Shown here in pieces: positions 19,581 to 31,340 of a DNA stretch of 64,000 bases (positions within the stretch are counted from its first letter, which is position 1; every line of letters starts with the position of its first letter). The stretch covers positions 5,022,001 through 5,086,000 of the forward strand of contig JANEZZ010003061.1 of assembly GCA_026122225.1 (NCBI GenBank), written 5' to 3'. A model generated the notes under the pieces. That model did no database searches. It saw only the letters and a list, made by a program, of their open reading frames with translations, and had not been told where the DNA came from. A program made the translations under genes and the position numbers. This DNA comes from Heloderma charlesbogerti. Its lineage: Eukaryota > Chordata > Lepidosauria > Squamata > Helodermatidae.

Positions 19581-19952
19581 AGGGAGCAATCCTATGGCCG
19601 CTAGACAGCGGCTAGATGGCCATAGGATCTCTTGTTTTCCTGGAGCTGACCTCAGAGCCTGCGCTCCAAGGTCGGTTCCCAGAGAACTGACCTCCCCCCA
19701 CTTCCGCGCTGCCTTGGAGGGGCGGGGAGGGCGGAAATGCCTGTGTGACACATCCAATGTGTTGTATAGCAGCCTCCTCCCACACTCAGCCCTCCCGCAG
19801 CTAGACAGCTGCAATCGGCTGTCTAGCCAAAAATGCAGAGCAGGAGAAGCGCGGAGGGAATTATCTCCTCCATGCTTCTCCTGCCCTGCTTTGGATAGGC
19901 GGTCGCCACCAAGTTCAGAAGTGGCCACCTATCTGGATAGGATTGCGCTCTT
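19581..19952. mobile_element. inverted-repeat element, AGCAATCCTATGG family
   Basis: Begins GGGAGCAATCCTATGGCC and ends GGATAGGATTGCGCTC, an inverted pair. Internal self-complementary pieces (GACAGCGGCTAGATGGCC, GCTAGACAGCTGCAATC) follow. A second copy is at 30952-31340 and a partial one at 46690-47000. No target duplication could be fixed. Confidence 0.65.
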
Positions 19953-20482
19953 AATTTTCAAAATCGGACCAGAAAATCACTCTTGTATAGCTGTCTGTTT
20001 CGTCTACTTTGGTCAGTTATTGGATACAACAGGAAGAGAAGGGAGGAACACCATTCCGTCTATCTTATAACCAATGGCTTACATATGCTGACCCAAAGCA
20101 TCAGTCAAATTTTAGATAAAATCCTACATATGAAAAGTCTATACATACAACTTGTATGCAAGTCCATGGAACCTGCATGACTCAGAAAAAGCCAGTCTGC
20201 TGCAGAATCTGCAGATCAGATTCATGGAACTCCGAAGTTGTTTGAATCTGTTGTGGATTTGTCCAACATCCCTAGCTGTGACCTAACATAACAGTGAGAA
20301 ATTCAGCGTACAGATAAGCTTGAAACAGGATGGTTCAGTGCACTCTCTGCTGAAATCAGCAGAATTTTCACCCCACTCCTTGACACAAAATTTCGTAACG
20401 AGATTTCTTGCATACATGGGCATAAGTAGATATATTGAAAATGATGGGTCTGGTTGGTTAACATTTTATCTGGAGTATACAG

Positions 20483-20606
20483 CAGGGGTGGGCAGAAGGT
20501 AGCCCTCCAGATGTTATGGACTTCAACTTCCAGAAGCCCCTGGCAGCATGGCCAATGGTCAGGAATGCTGGCAGTTGAAGTCCAAATCTACTTTCTGCCC
20601 ACCCCG
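20483..20606. mobile_element. 124-bp hAT-like MITE with perfect TSD
   Basis: CAGGGGTGGGCAGAAGGTAG faces CTACTTTCTGCCCACCCCG. GTATACAG lies on both sides (20475-20482 and 20607-20614). The whole element folds on itself around CATGGCCAATGG. A relative is at 49425-49557. Confidence 0.88.
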
Positions 20607-21439
20607 GTATACAGTCTGGAAAATGACCTGATTGTAATGGAGGAGGTGAGGGGAAGGAAAGGAAACCTGAAGGTCTTATGACAGAGTCTTTTAGAGCAGA
20701 AGCTGCGTGAGTGTTGGGGCGATGGTGACAGATTTTAAACACTCACTGCCTGTTCTTTACCTGTGGCTTGATCTTGGCTGTGCAACTTGCCTTAACACAT
20801 GCACACACCAGCAAAGTAAAATGCTGTTTCAGCTGTAAGGCTTGGCCATCCCATTGTTTCCTTTTTACTTTAAAAATCAAATTATGTGTGCCCTCCCTTC
20901 CTCCCTCCCTGTGTGCGGGTGTGCGTATTCACGCACATGCACACACACACATAATATGTTCACATTAAAAAAACACACAATTACAGCATTTTTAAAAATA
21001 ATGGTAAAACTGCTCTGGTGTTTGGCAAAGGGAAGGTCGGTAATGTCATGGGTTTTAGCCAGCAGGCACATTTCATGGCTGGCATTTCCTCAGCTCCTAC
21101 TGAACAATGCTGAAAACGTGCAGATTTTTTGTTTCAGAGCATGTCCTGGGATAGAGCAGGGTGTTTTTGTCATGGCATGTGCTTTCAAACTGCCTCAGTT
21201 GCTGTTACAAAATTATGCCTGTCTTTGCCCTTAATCTAAAGCTTCTTGTTCCTAAGATAAGTGTAACAGAACTGTCCCTTTCAAGTTGCACAGGGAAAGT
21301 ATTATCGCCAACTTATTGAACAGGCTACCGCTTCCATGGCATCGTATGTCAACTTGGTCGTTTGTGGACATTTTCAGTTGACGTTAGTACACTGTGAATT
21401 CCTTATCTCCTTTTTAAAAGTCTTTTCTCTTTCTCCCAG
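20607..21439. other. SLC46A3 last intron
   Basis: Contains a short CA-rich run near 20935-20950 and ends in CTTTCTCCCAG at 21439. No further exon seen. Confidence 0.5.
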
Positions 21440-21527
21440 CTCGTTTATGTGTGTCTCTTGGCGGAGAGAAGGCTTTGTGCAGCTTGTAAACGATGAAGAC
21501 TCTCTTGGGGAGAATGCGGAGAGCTGA
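21440..21527 (+). CDS. SLC46A3: SLC46A3, last coding exon with stop
   Basis: Completes a split Ser codon, then encodes SFMCVSWRREGFVQLVNDED and SLGENAES, with TGA at 21525-21527. This is the cytosolic tail. The human tail is of similar length and also acidic (EGSYELL...EESSEDA). Homology is weaker than in the other exons, but the acceptor, phase and position agree, and the four exons together give the expected length. Confidence 0.85.
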
Positions 21528-22616
21528 ACCGAGAATTCACATAATGGCTAGTCCTCTTCTGTTCCCCTCGAATGGCTTAACCTGTTGATTGTGTTGGCAG
21601 GGCTCAAATGCAATTGGATTTCTCCCCTGCTAGATCTCTACAAGAATCGACTGGCCCAGGTTTGCTGTTGTCTTAGATAGTTCATAGGATGCCATGCAAA
21701 AGGGAAGAAACAGGAGTCATAAAGTCACATTGGTTGTGCTCTCACAGGGGCAGTAGGTAATTATCAGTGCCAAAACAGCAGCAGCGTGAAAGATGAGATC
21801 AGTTGCCTGTCACCCTAGTGAAGCAGTGCATAGAATGAGGCTGTAAATGCTGCAGCGTAATGTAGCTGGTGGCATACATACTGTTGAAAAATCGTGACTG
21901 GGCAGAGAGAAAGCAACACATCTAAAAGAAATAGGAAAAGAGGCTTTTGTATTTTGTTTCATAATCTGGTAGCCACCTTGAATAATGATACCCTTTATGT
22001 CAAGAATGCGAATTCACTGTTGTGATGGATTCTTTACTTTTGTTTTTAAGGAAAATTACACCTTTTTATAAAGTGAGATTTTAAAAAAATGTTTTTAATG
22101 GTGCATATATTCATTTGAAAGGCCATTTTAGAATAAGGGTGGATTCTCCCATGATCTTAATATGATGATATCCGCACGAGTTGGCCTTGAGGGTATCTAA
22201 GTCCTATTTATGGCTAGACGCAGGTAGAGATGGTGAGTCAGCTCATCCTGATTCAATCTGTTCTTTGAAGATCTTCCCTCTACCCCTGAATTTGTTGACC
22301 TATGATCTGGACACATGTTGGACCATGCCCACATCCACTGAAAAAGTCAATTTGTGATGACTTCATGCCATGTTAAACATATTGTGAGAATCACCATTGC
22401 AGTTGGCATGGGTGAAATGCCTCTGAGCTGGTGTTTGCAGGAGCGTGCACACACTTGCTTATGAAACTGATCATCTTTGATACAGCTTGTAATGTGCCTT
22501 TTCAAATTTCCCCTCCGCCGACCTGGATGCTAACTTCTTAAGGCAACAAAGTTTGGGGAGGTTAATCACGTCTCTGCCAGGGACTTGTTGGATAGTTTTA
22601 CACTCTCACTACTTAG
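21528..22616 (+). other. probable SLC46A3 3' UTR and flank
   Basis: Directly follows the stop codon and is AT-rich. I did not find a canonical AATAAA in this stretch, so the transcript end cannot be placed. No other gene. Confidence 0.4.
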
Positions 22617-22811
22617 GGCAGGGATGTCCTTAGCGTGGCCTAATCCAGCCCTCTGGGGTTCCTCAGTGGCCACAGCCCCTTCCTTTGACTCTATCACTTT
22701 CCCCCCACTTTTGTGTGCATGTTTCCCTCATTCTAAAAAGTTGAAATGCCTCTCCTAAGGCTTGGTTACTGGCAGTGAGAGCTTTATTTATTTATTTATT
22801 TATTACATTTA

Positions 22812-23889
22812 CAGTACTGTGCAAAAGTCTTAGGCCACCATTAGATTTGTTGTTTTAGCAATGGTATAATGACCATATATAATTATTTCTCAGTCTCTTC
22901 ATTAGAATACAACCAGAAAATACAGGAAATTTGTATGCCGTATTCAACAATAGAAAAAAAATCAGAAAAAAACAGCTTCCATAGGCTAAAGTGGCAAGTA
23001 TTTAGTGTGATCTCCCCTTACACTAGAGTAACAGCAGGCGCCTGGCCAGGAATGGTCTTCGTGGAAGGGTAGCAGACAAGAAACCATTTTTGTGGAAGGG
23101 GAACAGGGTAAAAAGGCTAAGATATGCTAAAGCTCACAAAGATTGGAATGAGGATCAGTGGAAAAGAGTATTATGGAGCGATGAATCCAACTTTGAAATT
23201 TTGGGGTCCAATCGTCGACAATATGTGAGAAGAAGAGTTGGAGAGAGATGGACGAATGAGTGCTTGCGACCTTCAGTGAAACATGGTGGAGGGTCTGTCC
23301 TGGTTTGGGGCTGCATTTCTGCCAGTGGTGTTGGCGATCTTATCCGTATTGATGGGATCATGAATGCTGAAAAGTACAGACAGGTTTGAATTCATCATGC
23401 CATTCCTTCTGGAAAGCGCCCGATTGGGAATGGTTTCATTTTTCAGCATGATAACGATCCCAAGCCCACTGCTAATGCAGTGAAATCATATTTAACAAGG
23501 AAAACAGTTGATAAAACACTGACAGTCATGGACTGGCCTCCACAGAGTCCAGACCTTAATATTATAGAGGCAGTATGGGATCACCTGGACAGAGAAAGAA
23601 ATAAAAGCCAACCTACATCTAAAGAAGAACTCTGGGAAGTGCTGAAAGAAGCCTGGTATAATATACCAGAAGATTACTTCAGAAAACGTCAAGACAGTCT
23701 CCCCAAAAGAGTTCAAGATGTGCTTAGAGCCAAGGGAGGTCACACTAAATACTGACTTTTGCCTGTACATATTTCCTGTATTTTCTGTTTGTATCTTAAT
23801 ATAGAGACTGAAAAATAATTATGGATGGTCATTAAAACTTTGCTAAAACAACAAAGCTGGTGGTGGCCTAAGACTTTTGCGCAGTACTG
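22812..23889 (+). mobile_element. Tc1-like transposon, internally deleted
   Basis: The terminal inverted repeats begin CAGTACTGTGCAAAAGTCTT and, inverted at the right, CAGTACTGCGCAAAAGTCTT, and extend for over 70 bases with mismatches. TA lies on each side (22810-22811 and 23890-23891), the Tc1/mariner target duplication. At 1078 bp it is shorter than complete Tc1 elements because the N-terminal DNA-binding region of the transposase is missing. Confidence 0.9.
23048..23755 (+). pseudogene. Tc1-like transposase remnant, DD38E spacing
   Basis: One frame runs from GLRGRVADKKPF to KGGHTKY and stop at 23753-23755, broken by a single TGA (23387-23389). Catalytic residues are present: Asp of LWSDESNF (codon 23180), Asp of FQHDNDPKPT (codon 23450) and Glu of SPDLNIIEAVWDHL (codon 23567). 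The last two are separated by 38 residues, not the 34 of classical Tc1. The N-terminal helix-turn-helix domains are gone. The enzyme would cut and paste the element at TA sites; this copy cannot. Confidence 0.85.
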
Positions 23890-24258
23890 TATATTCCGCC
23901 TTTTTTCCTCCTTAAGGAACCCAAGGCAGAGTACATAATCTTCCTCCTCCTCTCCTTTTTGTCTTCACAACAACAACCCTGTGAGGTAGGTTGGGCTGAG
24001 AGTCTGTGACTGGCCCAAAGTCACCCAGTGAGCTTCAATGGCCAAGTGGGGACTAGAACCCGGATCTTCCAACTCCCAGTCTAACACTCCAACCACTACA
24101 CCACATTGGCTCTTTAAGAGAAAGTATGCTGGTACTTTGGTAATATTGCCTCACCCCTTTTACCTTTAGCTACACACACCATTAGAATGCAGCCTCCAAG
24201 AACTTCCCTAAAATAGAATTTGGCCCTCGGGCTGAAAGCGGTTCAGCACCCTTCTCTC

Positions 24259-25320
24259 ATTAATTAATTATTAATTAATAATTAATATGCATTTTGAAAT
24301 CTCCCCTTCTCTCTACCCCCCCTTCAGTATTTATTTCAGAACTCTTTTCCTCCTACTATATTAATCAGTCTCTCTTATGTACACCAGCATGTTCAGTGAT
24401 GCATACCCCTTTGCAGGATTCAGAAAGCCAAGAGGAGCAGTGGTGAACTGCAGCAAGGCCATCCCCGCACCAAAGGAATAACCCACTTGTAACTGAAAGG
24501 TCACTTTGTAGATTGTAGAGGTGAGCAAACATCATGGAGTTGGTACAGTGCAGCTGACAGTTTTGGCAATGGAATGGATAAGCTCTGGAAGTCCTTCAGT
24601 AACCATGATGGCCAAAAGCTTCAGAAAAGTCACAAACAAAAACCCTTAGCATTCTCAGAATAATTATGAGCAGCAAACCTTATTCTACTTTGCAAGGAGG
24701 ATGGGTCGATGCCATGAAATGCAAATACCCTTGACCATGCTTTAATAATGGTTGACAGTCATTACATACAATACAGGTGCAATTTCTCTTGTTGAGTTAC
24801 TTCTTGTAGCGTTACTTTTTAAATTGTTCTGTTAGGACATGCTGGTCAGGCTGACCTACTATGTGGTTTTTCCTCTCCTCAGCACTGCCACCACCTATGG
24901 GGGAACTGCTCCTTCACTGAGCAATCCCACCTATCAGGTTTCTTATTTATAGCAAATCTTATATTTCAGGGTTTAAGGAGCTCTGCTGCTATAACTCAGA
25001 GTTCCACAAGCTAACCCTTTTCCGCTACCACCAATTCACTTAGAATACTTTAAAACCTCCTAGTAGCCTGGTATAAGAAGCTTAGGTGTGAGATAGGCAC
25101 CAACACTACAGACAAGTTGAACAATTAAACAAGTAATTTATTAAAGCGATGTTTTATACATAAGGGAATATTAATATTTGCTTTGCGGTATTCGAAAGGC
25201 TGCTTAGTGATGTTTCTTTAGGACTCAAGAGACACTGTCGCTGCTACAAGCTTCTTAATGACTTCTTTTACCTCTGGCCAAATTCCCTAAACCTCCACCC
25301 TGGCCAAATACACTTACAAC
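24259..25320. other. intergenic, no feature seen
   Basis: Starts with an ATTAATTA-rich run, then ordinary intergenic sequence. No coding signal. Confidence 0.4.
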
Positions 25321-25795
25321 TAGGGATGTCAGAGAATTCCGCTACGGACCCCAATGAGGCTGGATTCCAAGAATCCGGCCCCATTGGGGTCCGTGGCGGA
25401 ACGGAGCACTCACCTCTGTGCCCCTCTGGAATCCATCCAGGCCAGCTCCTCGACACGGTGATCTCACGGAGCCAGCTGCCGGCTCCGCAGCGCTGATGAT
25501 ACGGCCAGCCGCCATTGCCATGCCGTATTGCTGTGCTAAGTCTGGACGCAAATGGCATCCACTACGCCATTTGCATCCCTGTTTTCATGTGATAGGCTAT
25601 GCAAATTATATTTACGTAGATACTTGCGTAGCCTATCGCGTGAAAAAACAGGGATGCAAATGGCATTGTGGCCGGCTCTGGAGGAACACCGCAGAGTGGA
25701 GCCAGCCTGGACGGAGTCTGGGGGGAGGGAGGGATCGCCTCCCCCCCCTCGCCGACCCCCCACCCGGAATGGGGTAAGTGATCCGCCCATCCCTA
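25321..25795. mobile_element. palindrome-rich hAT-like element, copy 2 (perfect TSD)
   Basis: Ends TAGGGATG and CATCCCTA, with CTTACAAC on both sides (25313-25320 and 25796-25803), a perfect 8-bp duplication. Subterminal hairpin: TACGGACCCCAATG against CATTGGGGTCCGTGG. Core: one large palindrome over about 25550-25670, with GCAAATGGC at both flanks, CAGGGATGC inverted, and GATAGGCTA against TAGCCTATC at the centre. No transposase. Confidence 0.85.
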
Positions 25796-25803
25796 CTTAC
25801 AAC

Positions 25804-26790
25804 CAGCTCCAGCTCTTGGGTACGGTCTTCCTCTGACTCCCAAAGATCCTCCTGTTGTATTTTTGGCTGCTTGGATAGTTTATCTGGATTTTTACTGCCT
25901 GCTTGTTTAACCTTCTTCTGGCAAGATCTTAGGGCAGCCTCCTGGCATAACACAGCCTCCTGCTCTTTACTCCTGATCTTCACGTATGGTTATCCTACAG
26001 AGAAGTAGCAGCTTAATATTCAGGTCTTAGCTATTCATTTTCTCGCTTTCTCCTAGTCCTTCCAAAACACCACACACCAACCAGCAGACCGTCTCCCTCA
26101 CTCTCTACAGACTCCCTCAATTGTCCAGTGTCCACTCCTTAACTCATTTCCCATCCGCTCTTTTCCACCTAGCTAGAAACCCCAGTCAATCAGAATTGAA
26201 TTTACCTGATCCAGGCCCCATCTAACAAATTTCAAAGTGATTGTCTCTCTCCCACTGAAGAATGTCACTAAGCAACTACTACGCAGGCCTTTGACAGTAA
26301 CAAAACAAGGCATGAGGCATACTCAGTTACATTGAAGCCACACAAAGTAAACATCACATAACAACGACAGTTATATACAGGGCATTTCTTCACATCTACC
26401 AGTGCAGTCAAACATGCAAGAGAGATAACTCATTGGCAGCACTTACTGTGCACTGTTACTTTCAAACAGCACTTTGTGTTTGGGTGACGCTAAAAGTATG
26501 GATTTTTTTTTAAAAGTTTAAAAACCCAAATGTAATTGTGTATTTTGTTTTAACAACTTACTAAATTATTGGGGGGCATTTCAGTGATCTTTTAATAGAA
26601 TCAGAGTATGCAGAAGGGAAGTGACAGACAGACAGAGGGTATAGCCTTGTATTTCAGTCTAAGCACTTCAAATCTGTGAGGCCTAAACTGCACTTTCTAC
26701 CTGCCTGCAGAGCAGATATTACCTATGCCTTTTGGCTGCAGTCCAACACAAGGTTAAGTGTGCTTAAGCCCAGTTGAAACAAACAAATGT
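25804..26790. other. intergenic, no feature seen
   Basis: No splice-bounded frame or named repeat. Confidence 0.4.
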
Positions 26791-26868
26791 AAGGCTGCAA
26801 TCCTAAACACACTTGTGAGGAAATGAGCTCAAATGAACACAGTGGGACATCTGAATAATCACGTATAG
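26791..26868. repeat. degenerate GCAATCCTAT palindrome
   Basis: Has AGGCTGCAATCCTAAACACA and a weak inverse half with AACACAGTGGGACAT. Member of the family best seen at 38984-39076. Confidence 0.45.
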
Positions 26869-26869
26869 C

Positions 26870-27207
26870 AGCAGGGGTGTAGAACCTCAGGCCTAATCTA
26901 GCCTGTCTGGAGTCCTGATCCAGCAGTACAGGGTTCAGTAGATGGCCGTGCCCTTTCCCCCAACCACCAGCCTTTGGGTAGTTTCCAGCTTTTGTGTGTT
27001 TTTCCCATTCTACAAGGTTGAAATGCCTCTCCTATGTCTTAGTTACTGGCAGTGAGAGCTTTAAGCTAAAATATGCTGGTATTTGGTACTCTGCCAATTG
27101 GTCTATCCCCTTTTGCTTTTGGCCATGCCCACCACTGCAACGTGACCCCCAAGAGCTTCTCCAAAATGGAATTCAGCCCTCAGGCCGAAAGAGATTCTGA
27201 ACCTCTG
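26870..27207 (-). mobile_element. hAT-like MITE, uninterrupted, minus orientation
   Basis: Starts CAGGGGTGTAGAACCTCAGG and ends GAAAGAGATTCTGAACCTCTG. Inner segments AAGGTTGAAATGCCTCTCC and AATATGCTGGTATTTGGTAC are the reverse of the 18664-18999 copy. The immediate 8-bp flanks do not match. Confidence 0.68.
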
Positions 27208-27368
27208 ATGTTTAGGCTTGCATTGCACGTATGCTTAATTGTTGGGTTGCAGCTTCTGTATTTTGTATATTTATTGTAAGAACACAGAGTTTTGTTGGTG
27301 CTGTTAAGTAAGACTTCAAGTTGTGACTTCAGAAACATTTTATGATATGTTGTCTCTTGTATTTTGGG

Positions 27369-27475
27369 TTGTTGTTGTTCGGTCGTTAAGTCGTGTCCGA
27401 CTCTTCGTGACCCCATGGGCCATAGCACGCCAGGCTTCCTGTCCTCCGCTCTCTCCCGGAGTGTGCTCAAATTCA
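27369..27475 (-). mobile_element. Bov-B 3' end fragment with 12-bp TSD
   Basis: The sequence matches the last ~107 bases of the Bov-B at 62.1 kb (TCGTGTCCGACTCTTCGTGA, ATAGCACGCCAGGC). TTGTATTTTGGG flanks it on both sides (27357-27368 and 27476-27487). It is a severely 5'-truncated but recent Bov-B insertion. Confidence 0.88.
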
Positions 27476-27487
27476 TTGTATTTTGGG

Positions 27488-30400
27488 TAGCCCCTCCTTA
27501 TCAAGTTGTCATTTGGTACTCCATACGTTTCACATAGGCATATCATATTTTTCAGAGTTGAGCATTTAGGTATTGTTATTCCTGAAGACATAATATTTTT
27601 TCTCCATCTGGTATGGAGAATCTTCCTACTTTCTTTTTTACAGCTCTTTTGCGTTCTTGTGACTAAACCAATGCTGTGCATCTAATTAGTTTACAGCTAA
27701 TGTGCTGTAAATTGTAATTTTGTACTTACATTGCACTTTTCATCTTCCAGGCACTTTGCATATGGAAGTCATTCATTTTCTCAGTGCCGCTGTGAGGCAG
27801 GTACTCATCGCCAACTTACTTTCAACATCTGTGTGGTGAATCTTAAATATCTAACTTATCCCACAGAGCAAATTAATCTTAGGCACTGAGATTATAAAAC
27901 AGCTTCTGTCACTTTTGTTTATAGCCTCTATAATGCCATGACGCATTGTGCAGGTCATGAAATGCCATTAAATGGGGCCTTACATTCCTGAAGAAAAGGT
28001 GTTGCTAGCTGTACCTGGTGAGATGTTGATATCCATAGCTAACTTTTAGATTGTTATTTCCCCATATGCCACCTGCTTTGCTTTGCAGTATCATCAAATG
28101 TGGAGGTGCTTTCATACTGCTGCATTTACAAGAATTCCTCGGTGAGTTCCAGTGTTCCCTCGCAGTCTTCCTGATTCACCCATCTCCCAAAGATCAAACT
28201 AGATGTCCACAGGAGGCATATGAACCATTTCCAGATGGGTTTTTAATGAACCCTGACTGCAGTCAGAAATGGTGGAACTTTTTTTTACATTGTGGTTTAT
28301 TCAGCCAGAATGTTTGGCTTATCATTACATGGGAACATGCTTAAGTAAAACAGATCATGATCTACGTATGATATGAACAAATGTAATAAAATGTATTGTG
28401 GCTTTTACATTTAGCAGTGCAGAGCTGCTGACTTTTTTTAACCAGCCCCTACACCTTTGCCTTTAATAGCGCCTGTGTGAAAAGCTTCTCTTGCTGATTT
28501 TCACAGATCAAGGAGCTGTTAAAGGCACAAGAGGAAATGGTGCCATTTATTGTCTTACGATATCTTCATCTCACTATTTTAGTAGTGTGATATCTTTATT
28601 TAAATATTTTACTTTGGCTTTTGAGGAACTGTACATACAAAATATATTGCTTTAGTGCAGTAAACACTATAAGCAAATGAAAGGGCACATTTTGACTAAG
28701 TTCCAAACATAGAAAAAAGAATTACATGACTGTAAAGCCTTGCTGAAGACTGTTCTTGGATTCTTAAAACACAGATGCTCATTTACATTGATCTTTTCCA
28801 CATTATGTACAACATGAAACAATCACACCTTCTGATAAAACTCAAAAATGGTGGAACTGGGGAAGGCATTTCCCTTCTTGCCATTCACCTGCTCAAAATC
28901 TCTTCTCGCAGCTGCTTTACTCCCGACCAAAAAATATATGGGGACCCGTTCATGCAGATGGTGTATTCTTCTCCCCTCCCCCCCTCCCCCCTCCCCTTCC
29001 TTTATTGAACATGTTTGCAGCCTTATATGGCTGCTTTTCATTAAAAATCAGGAGACTGGTTCTTGGATCTCCCATGTAATGTCTAGGTTTGTTGACATTA
29101 CATATCCGTGCTTGCTGATTTTTTGGAATCATGCCTACTTGACTGCACTCCAGATAGCATTGGGGGTTTTGGGAGGGGTGAAAAAAGCTACAGGTTGAGC
29201 ACTCCTTCCCACTTGTCTAACCTGCCCTACTACCCCCTCCCTTTCCCATCTGTCCCTTTCTTAGTTTGGGAGTGTGCTAGTTTGAACTGCAGCAACATGC
29301 TTGTTGGGCGTTCTGTCTGTGTGTCCCATTCATAACTCCTGGACACAGCACTGCAGTACCTTCTTCATTTGGCAGGCGCGTTGCTTGCTTGCCCACCCAC
29401 TTGCTTTGTCCTGCACAGAGGCAGCAGAAGCTCCCTAGAGGCTTTACATGGAACGTACACAACAGACAGGACATGTGTACAAAGAGCTATAAAATAGAGG
29501 TTGGGGGTTTAAGAGACAGTTGGGACAGAGATTTCCAAATTTTGGATGGCACCATTATTCATGTTCTCCTATTATCCCACCCCTCTACCAAATGCACACA
29601 CAGAACTCAAGAGACGGTGGGGGATTGGTCTTACATTACACTGGGCTTGGGAGATGATCGGAAGCAGTGAGAATCTCTCCTTTCGTACCTGTTTCCAAAG
29701 CCTGGCATGAAGTGAGAGATGGACTTCTCTTCCAAATACGCATGCCAGAAATTTTGGGAGAGGGACAAAGTCTCTATGGAAAACTCGGGAAAGACAGGGG
29801 TGTCTCACTTTGTTGCTGATGGCAACCTGGCTCTGCTTTTCATGGACCAGTGAGTTGGTAGCCAGTTGCCTGCTCCTCCCCCACCCCATATCTTTTGGTG
29901 TGGTTAGCCTTGCCTGGGTAATGCTTCTCCTTTAAGTAGTCAAGATTGGTTGCGTTTGGTGTGTGTGTGTGTGTGTGTCCCAAATAGGACATAGATAGAA
30001 TCCTTTGTTTGTAAGAGACAGGTGCTCATTCATCCTCCTTTTTATCTGGGCATGTGAACTAGGTAAGAATTGCTGTAGAGTAATAACTTTCCACATTTGG
30101 AAGCCTTGAAATTCCTCTTCAACCCCTCACCTCTGTCTCCTGCCCTGCACAGCACTGGCAACAGCTGCATTTCTGGACAAAATGCAAAATTTTACCACCA
30201 CTCCTTATTTCTCCTCTTCATAACCAGGAGACTATCTCTTTTGTAGAGGCAAGACCACTCTATAAATAAGTGAAAAGTAAACATGAGGTTTGTCTTGCGA
30301 GAAATCCTTTTGCAGCTGCAAAGCAAAGACAAGTTGAAAGCCCTGTGAAATACCCTTCAGTAACCCTGCTTTCAGACTGCTTTTTTACTAAAGGCTATCA

Positions 30401-30693
30401 ATGGTTAGGGAATGGGGGCTGCGGTGGGTGGGTTTTTTCCCCTCCTAAACAGCAGCAGCAAGATTGGGAGCTCGCTTGAGATATACTTCACCCAAGCCTG
30501 ATCTGACTTGTGGCCAAGACAGGCTAGGTAATAGCTTCTGACAGTAGCAAAGCTGCTTTGTCAAAGCTGATAGCTGCCTAGAAAGAAAAAGCTATACTGA
30601 TTCATTGACAAAGAATTAGGTTGTCTCCCACTTTCTTTCCCTCGCTGAGGTCATTTTATTGCCCTTGGCAAAAGCTATCCTGCACCAAAGTAG
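27488..30693. other. intergenic, only simple repeats and an old SINE trace
   Basis: A MIR-like trace lies near 27725-27835 (CACTTTTCATCTTCCAGGCA, GTGAGGCAGGTACTCATC). A C/T-rich run lies at 28972-29002 and a GT run at 29957-29977. No gene supported. Confidence 0.45.
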
Positions 30694-30772
30694 TCTAGGA
30701 GTTGTATCCCATGTTAGTACTACATAGAGTAGGCCCATAAATGAATGGGACTAACCTTGGATACAACCCACT
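30694..30772. repeat. short palindromic element
   Basis: AGTTGTATCCCATGTTAGTA faces GACTAACCTTGGATACAAC. It resembles the hairpin at 5838-5969 in plan. Confidence 0.55.
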
Positions 30773-30951
30773 ATCTACAACTGGTTTCCCATTGGCTTTA
30801 ATGGCTGAGAGAAGTTGTGTGTCTTGCTCTGATAATGTGTACTAGGTCTTGAAATTACATCACATATGAATTGGTCTACATGGAACTACAGAATATTTAG
30901 GGTGAACAAGGAAGTATTTAAGAGTAACTTTAAAACCTTTTAATACCTGGA

Positions 30952-31340
30952 GGGAGCAATCCTGTGGCCACTAGTCAGCAGCTAGACAGCCCTAGGATAT
31001 CTAGTTTTCTGGGAACTGACCTTCCCCACTTCCGCACTGCATGCAGGCAGTGTGGAAAAGCCCCGTGCTTAGTATTCGCAAAAGGAGTACGGAGCGGCCA
31101 AAATGGGGCGTTCCTGGGGGGAGTTCCGGGGCGGGGATGGCAGAAATGCCGGTACAACACATCCAATGTGTCGTAGGGCAGCCTCCTCCCCCACTCAGCC
31201 TTCCTGCGGCTAGACAGCCACAATCGGCTGTCTAGCTGAAAATGCAGGGCAGGAGAAGCATGGAGGGAATGATCCCCTCTGTCCTTCTGCCCTTCATTGG
31301 ATAGGCATCCGCCTACCTGCATAGGATTGTGCTTTTAAGG
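30952..31340. mobile_element. inverted-repeat element, AGCAATCCTATGG family, copy 2
   Basis: Starts GGGAGCAATCCTGTGGCC and ends CATAGGATTGTGCTTTTA. It shares AACACATCCAATGTGT and CCACTCAGCC...GGCTAGACAG segments with 19581-19952. Confidence 0.65.

Larger units (their letters stand above)
22786..24114 (-). mobile_element. MIR-like SINE split by a Tc1-like element
   Basis: The ATTT tail with TTATTACATTTA (to 22811) continues at 23890 as TATATTCCGCC and AAGGAACCCAAGGCAGAGTA, and ends with ACACTCCAACCACTACACCA (complement of a tRNA A box). The Tc1-like element occupies a TA dinucleotide in the tail. Confidence 0.8.
22617..24258 (-). mobile_element. hAT-like host element with two nested insertions
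   Basis: The left part has AAGTTGAAATGCCTCTCC and TTACTGGCAGTGAGAGCTTT. The right part has AGTATGCTGGTACTTTGG and TCGGGCTGAAAGCGGTTCAG. The same order, uninterrupted, is seen at 26870-27207. A SINE lies between the halves. Confidence 0.7.

Noticed and set aside
28051..28344. Exon-like frame after a CAG acceptor at about 28088 with a GTGAG donor near 28142
   Set aside because: The encoded residues match no family I know, no partner exon is nearby, and it lies downstream of the SLC46A3 stop.
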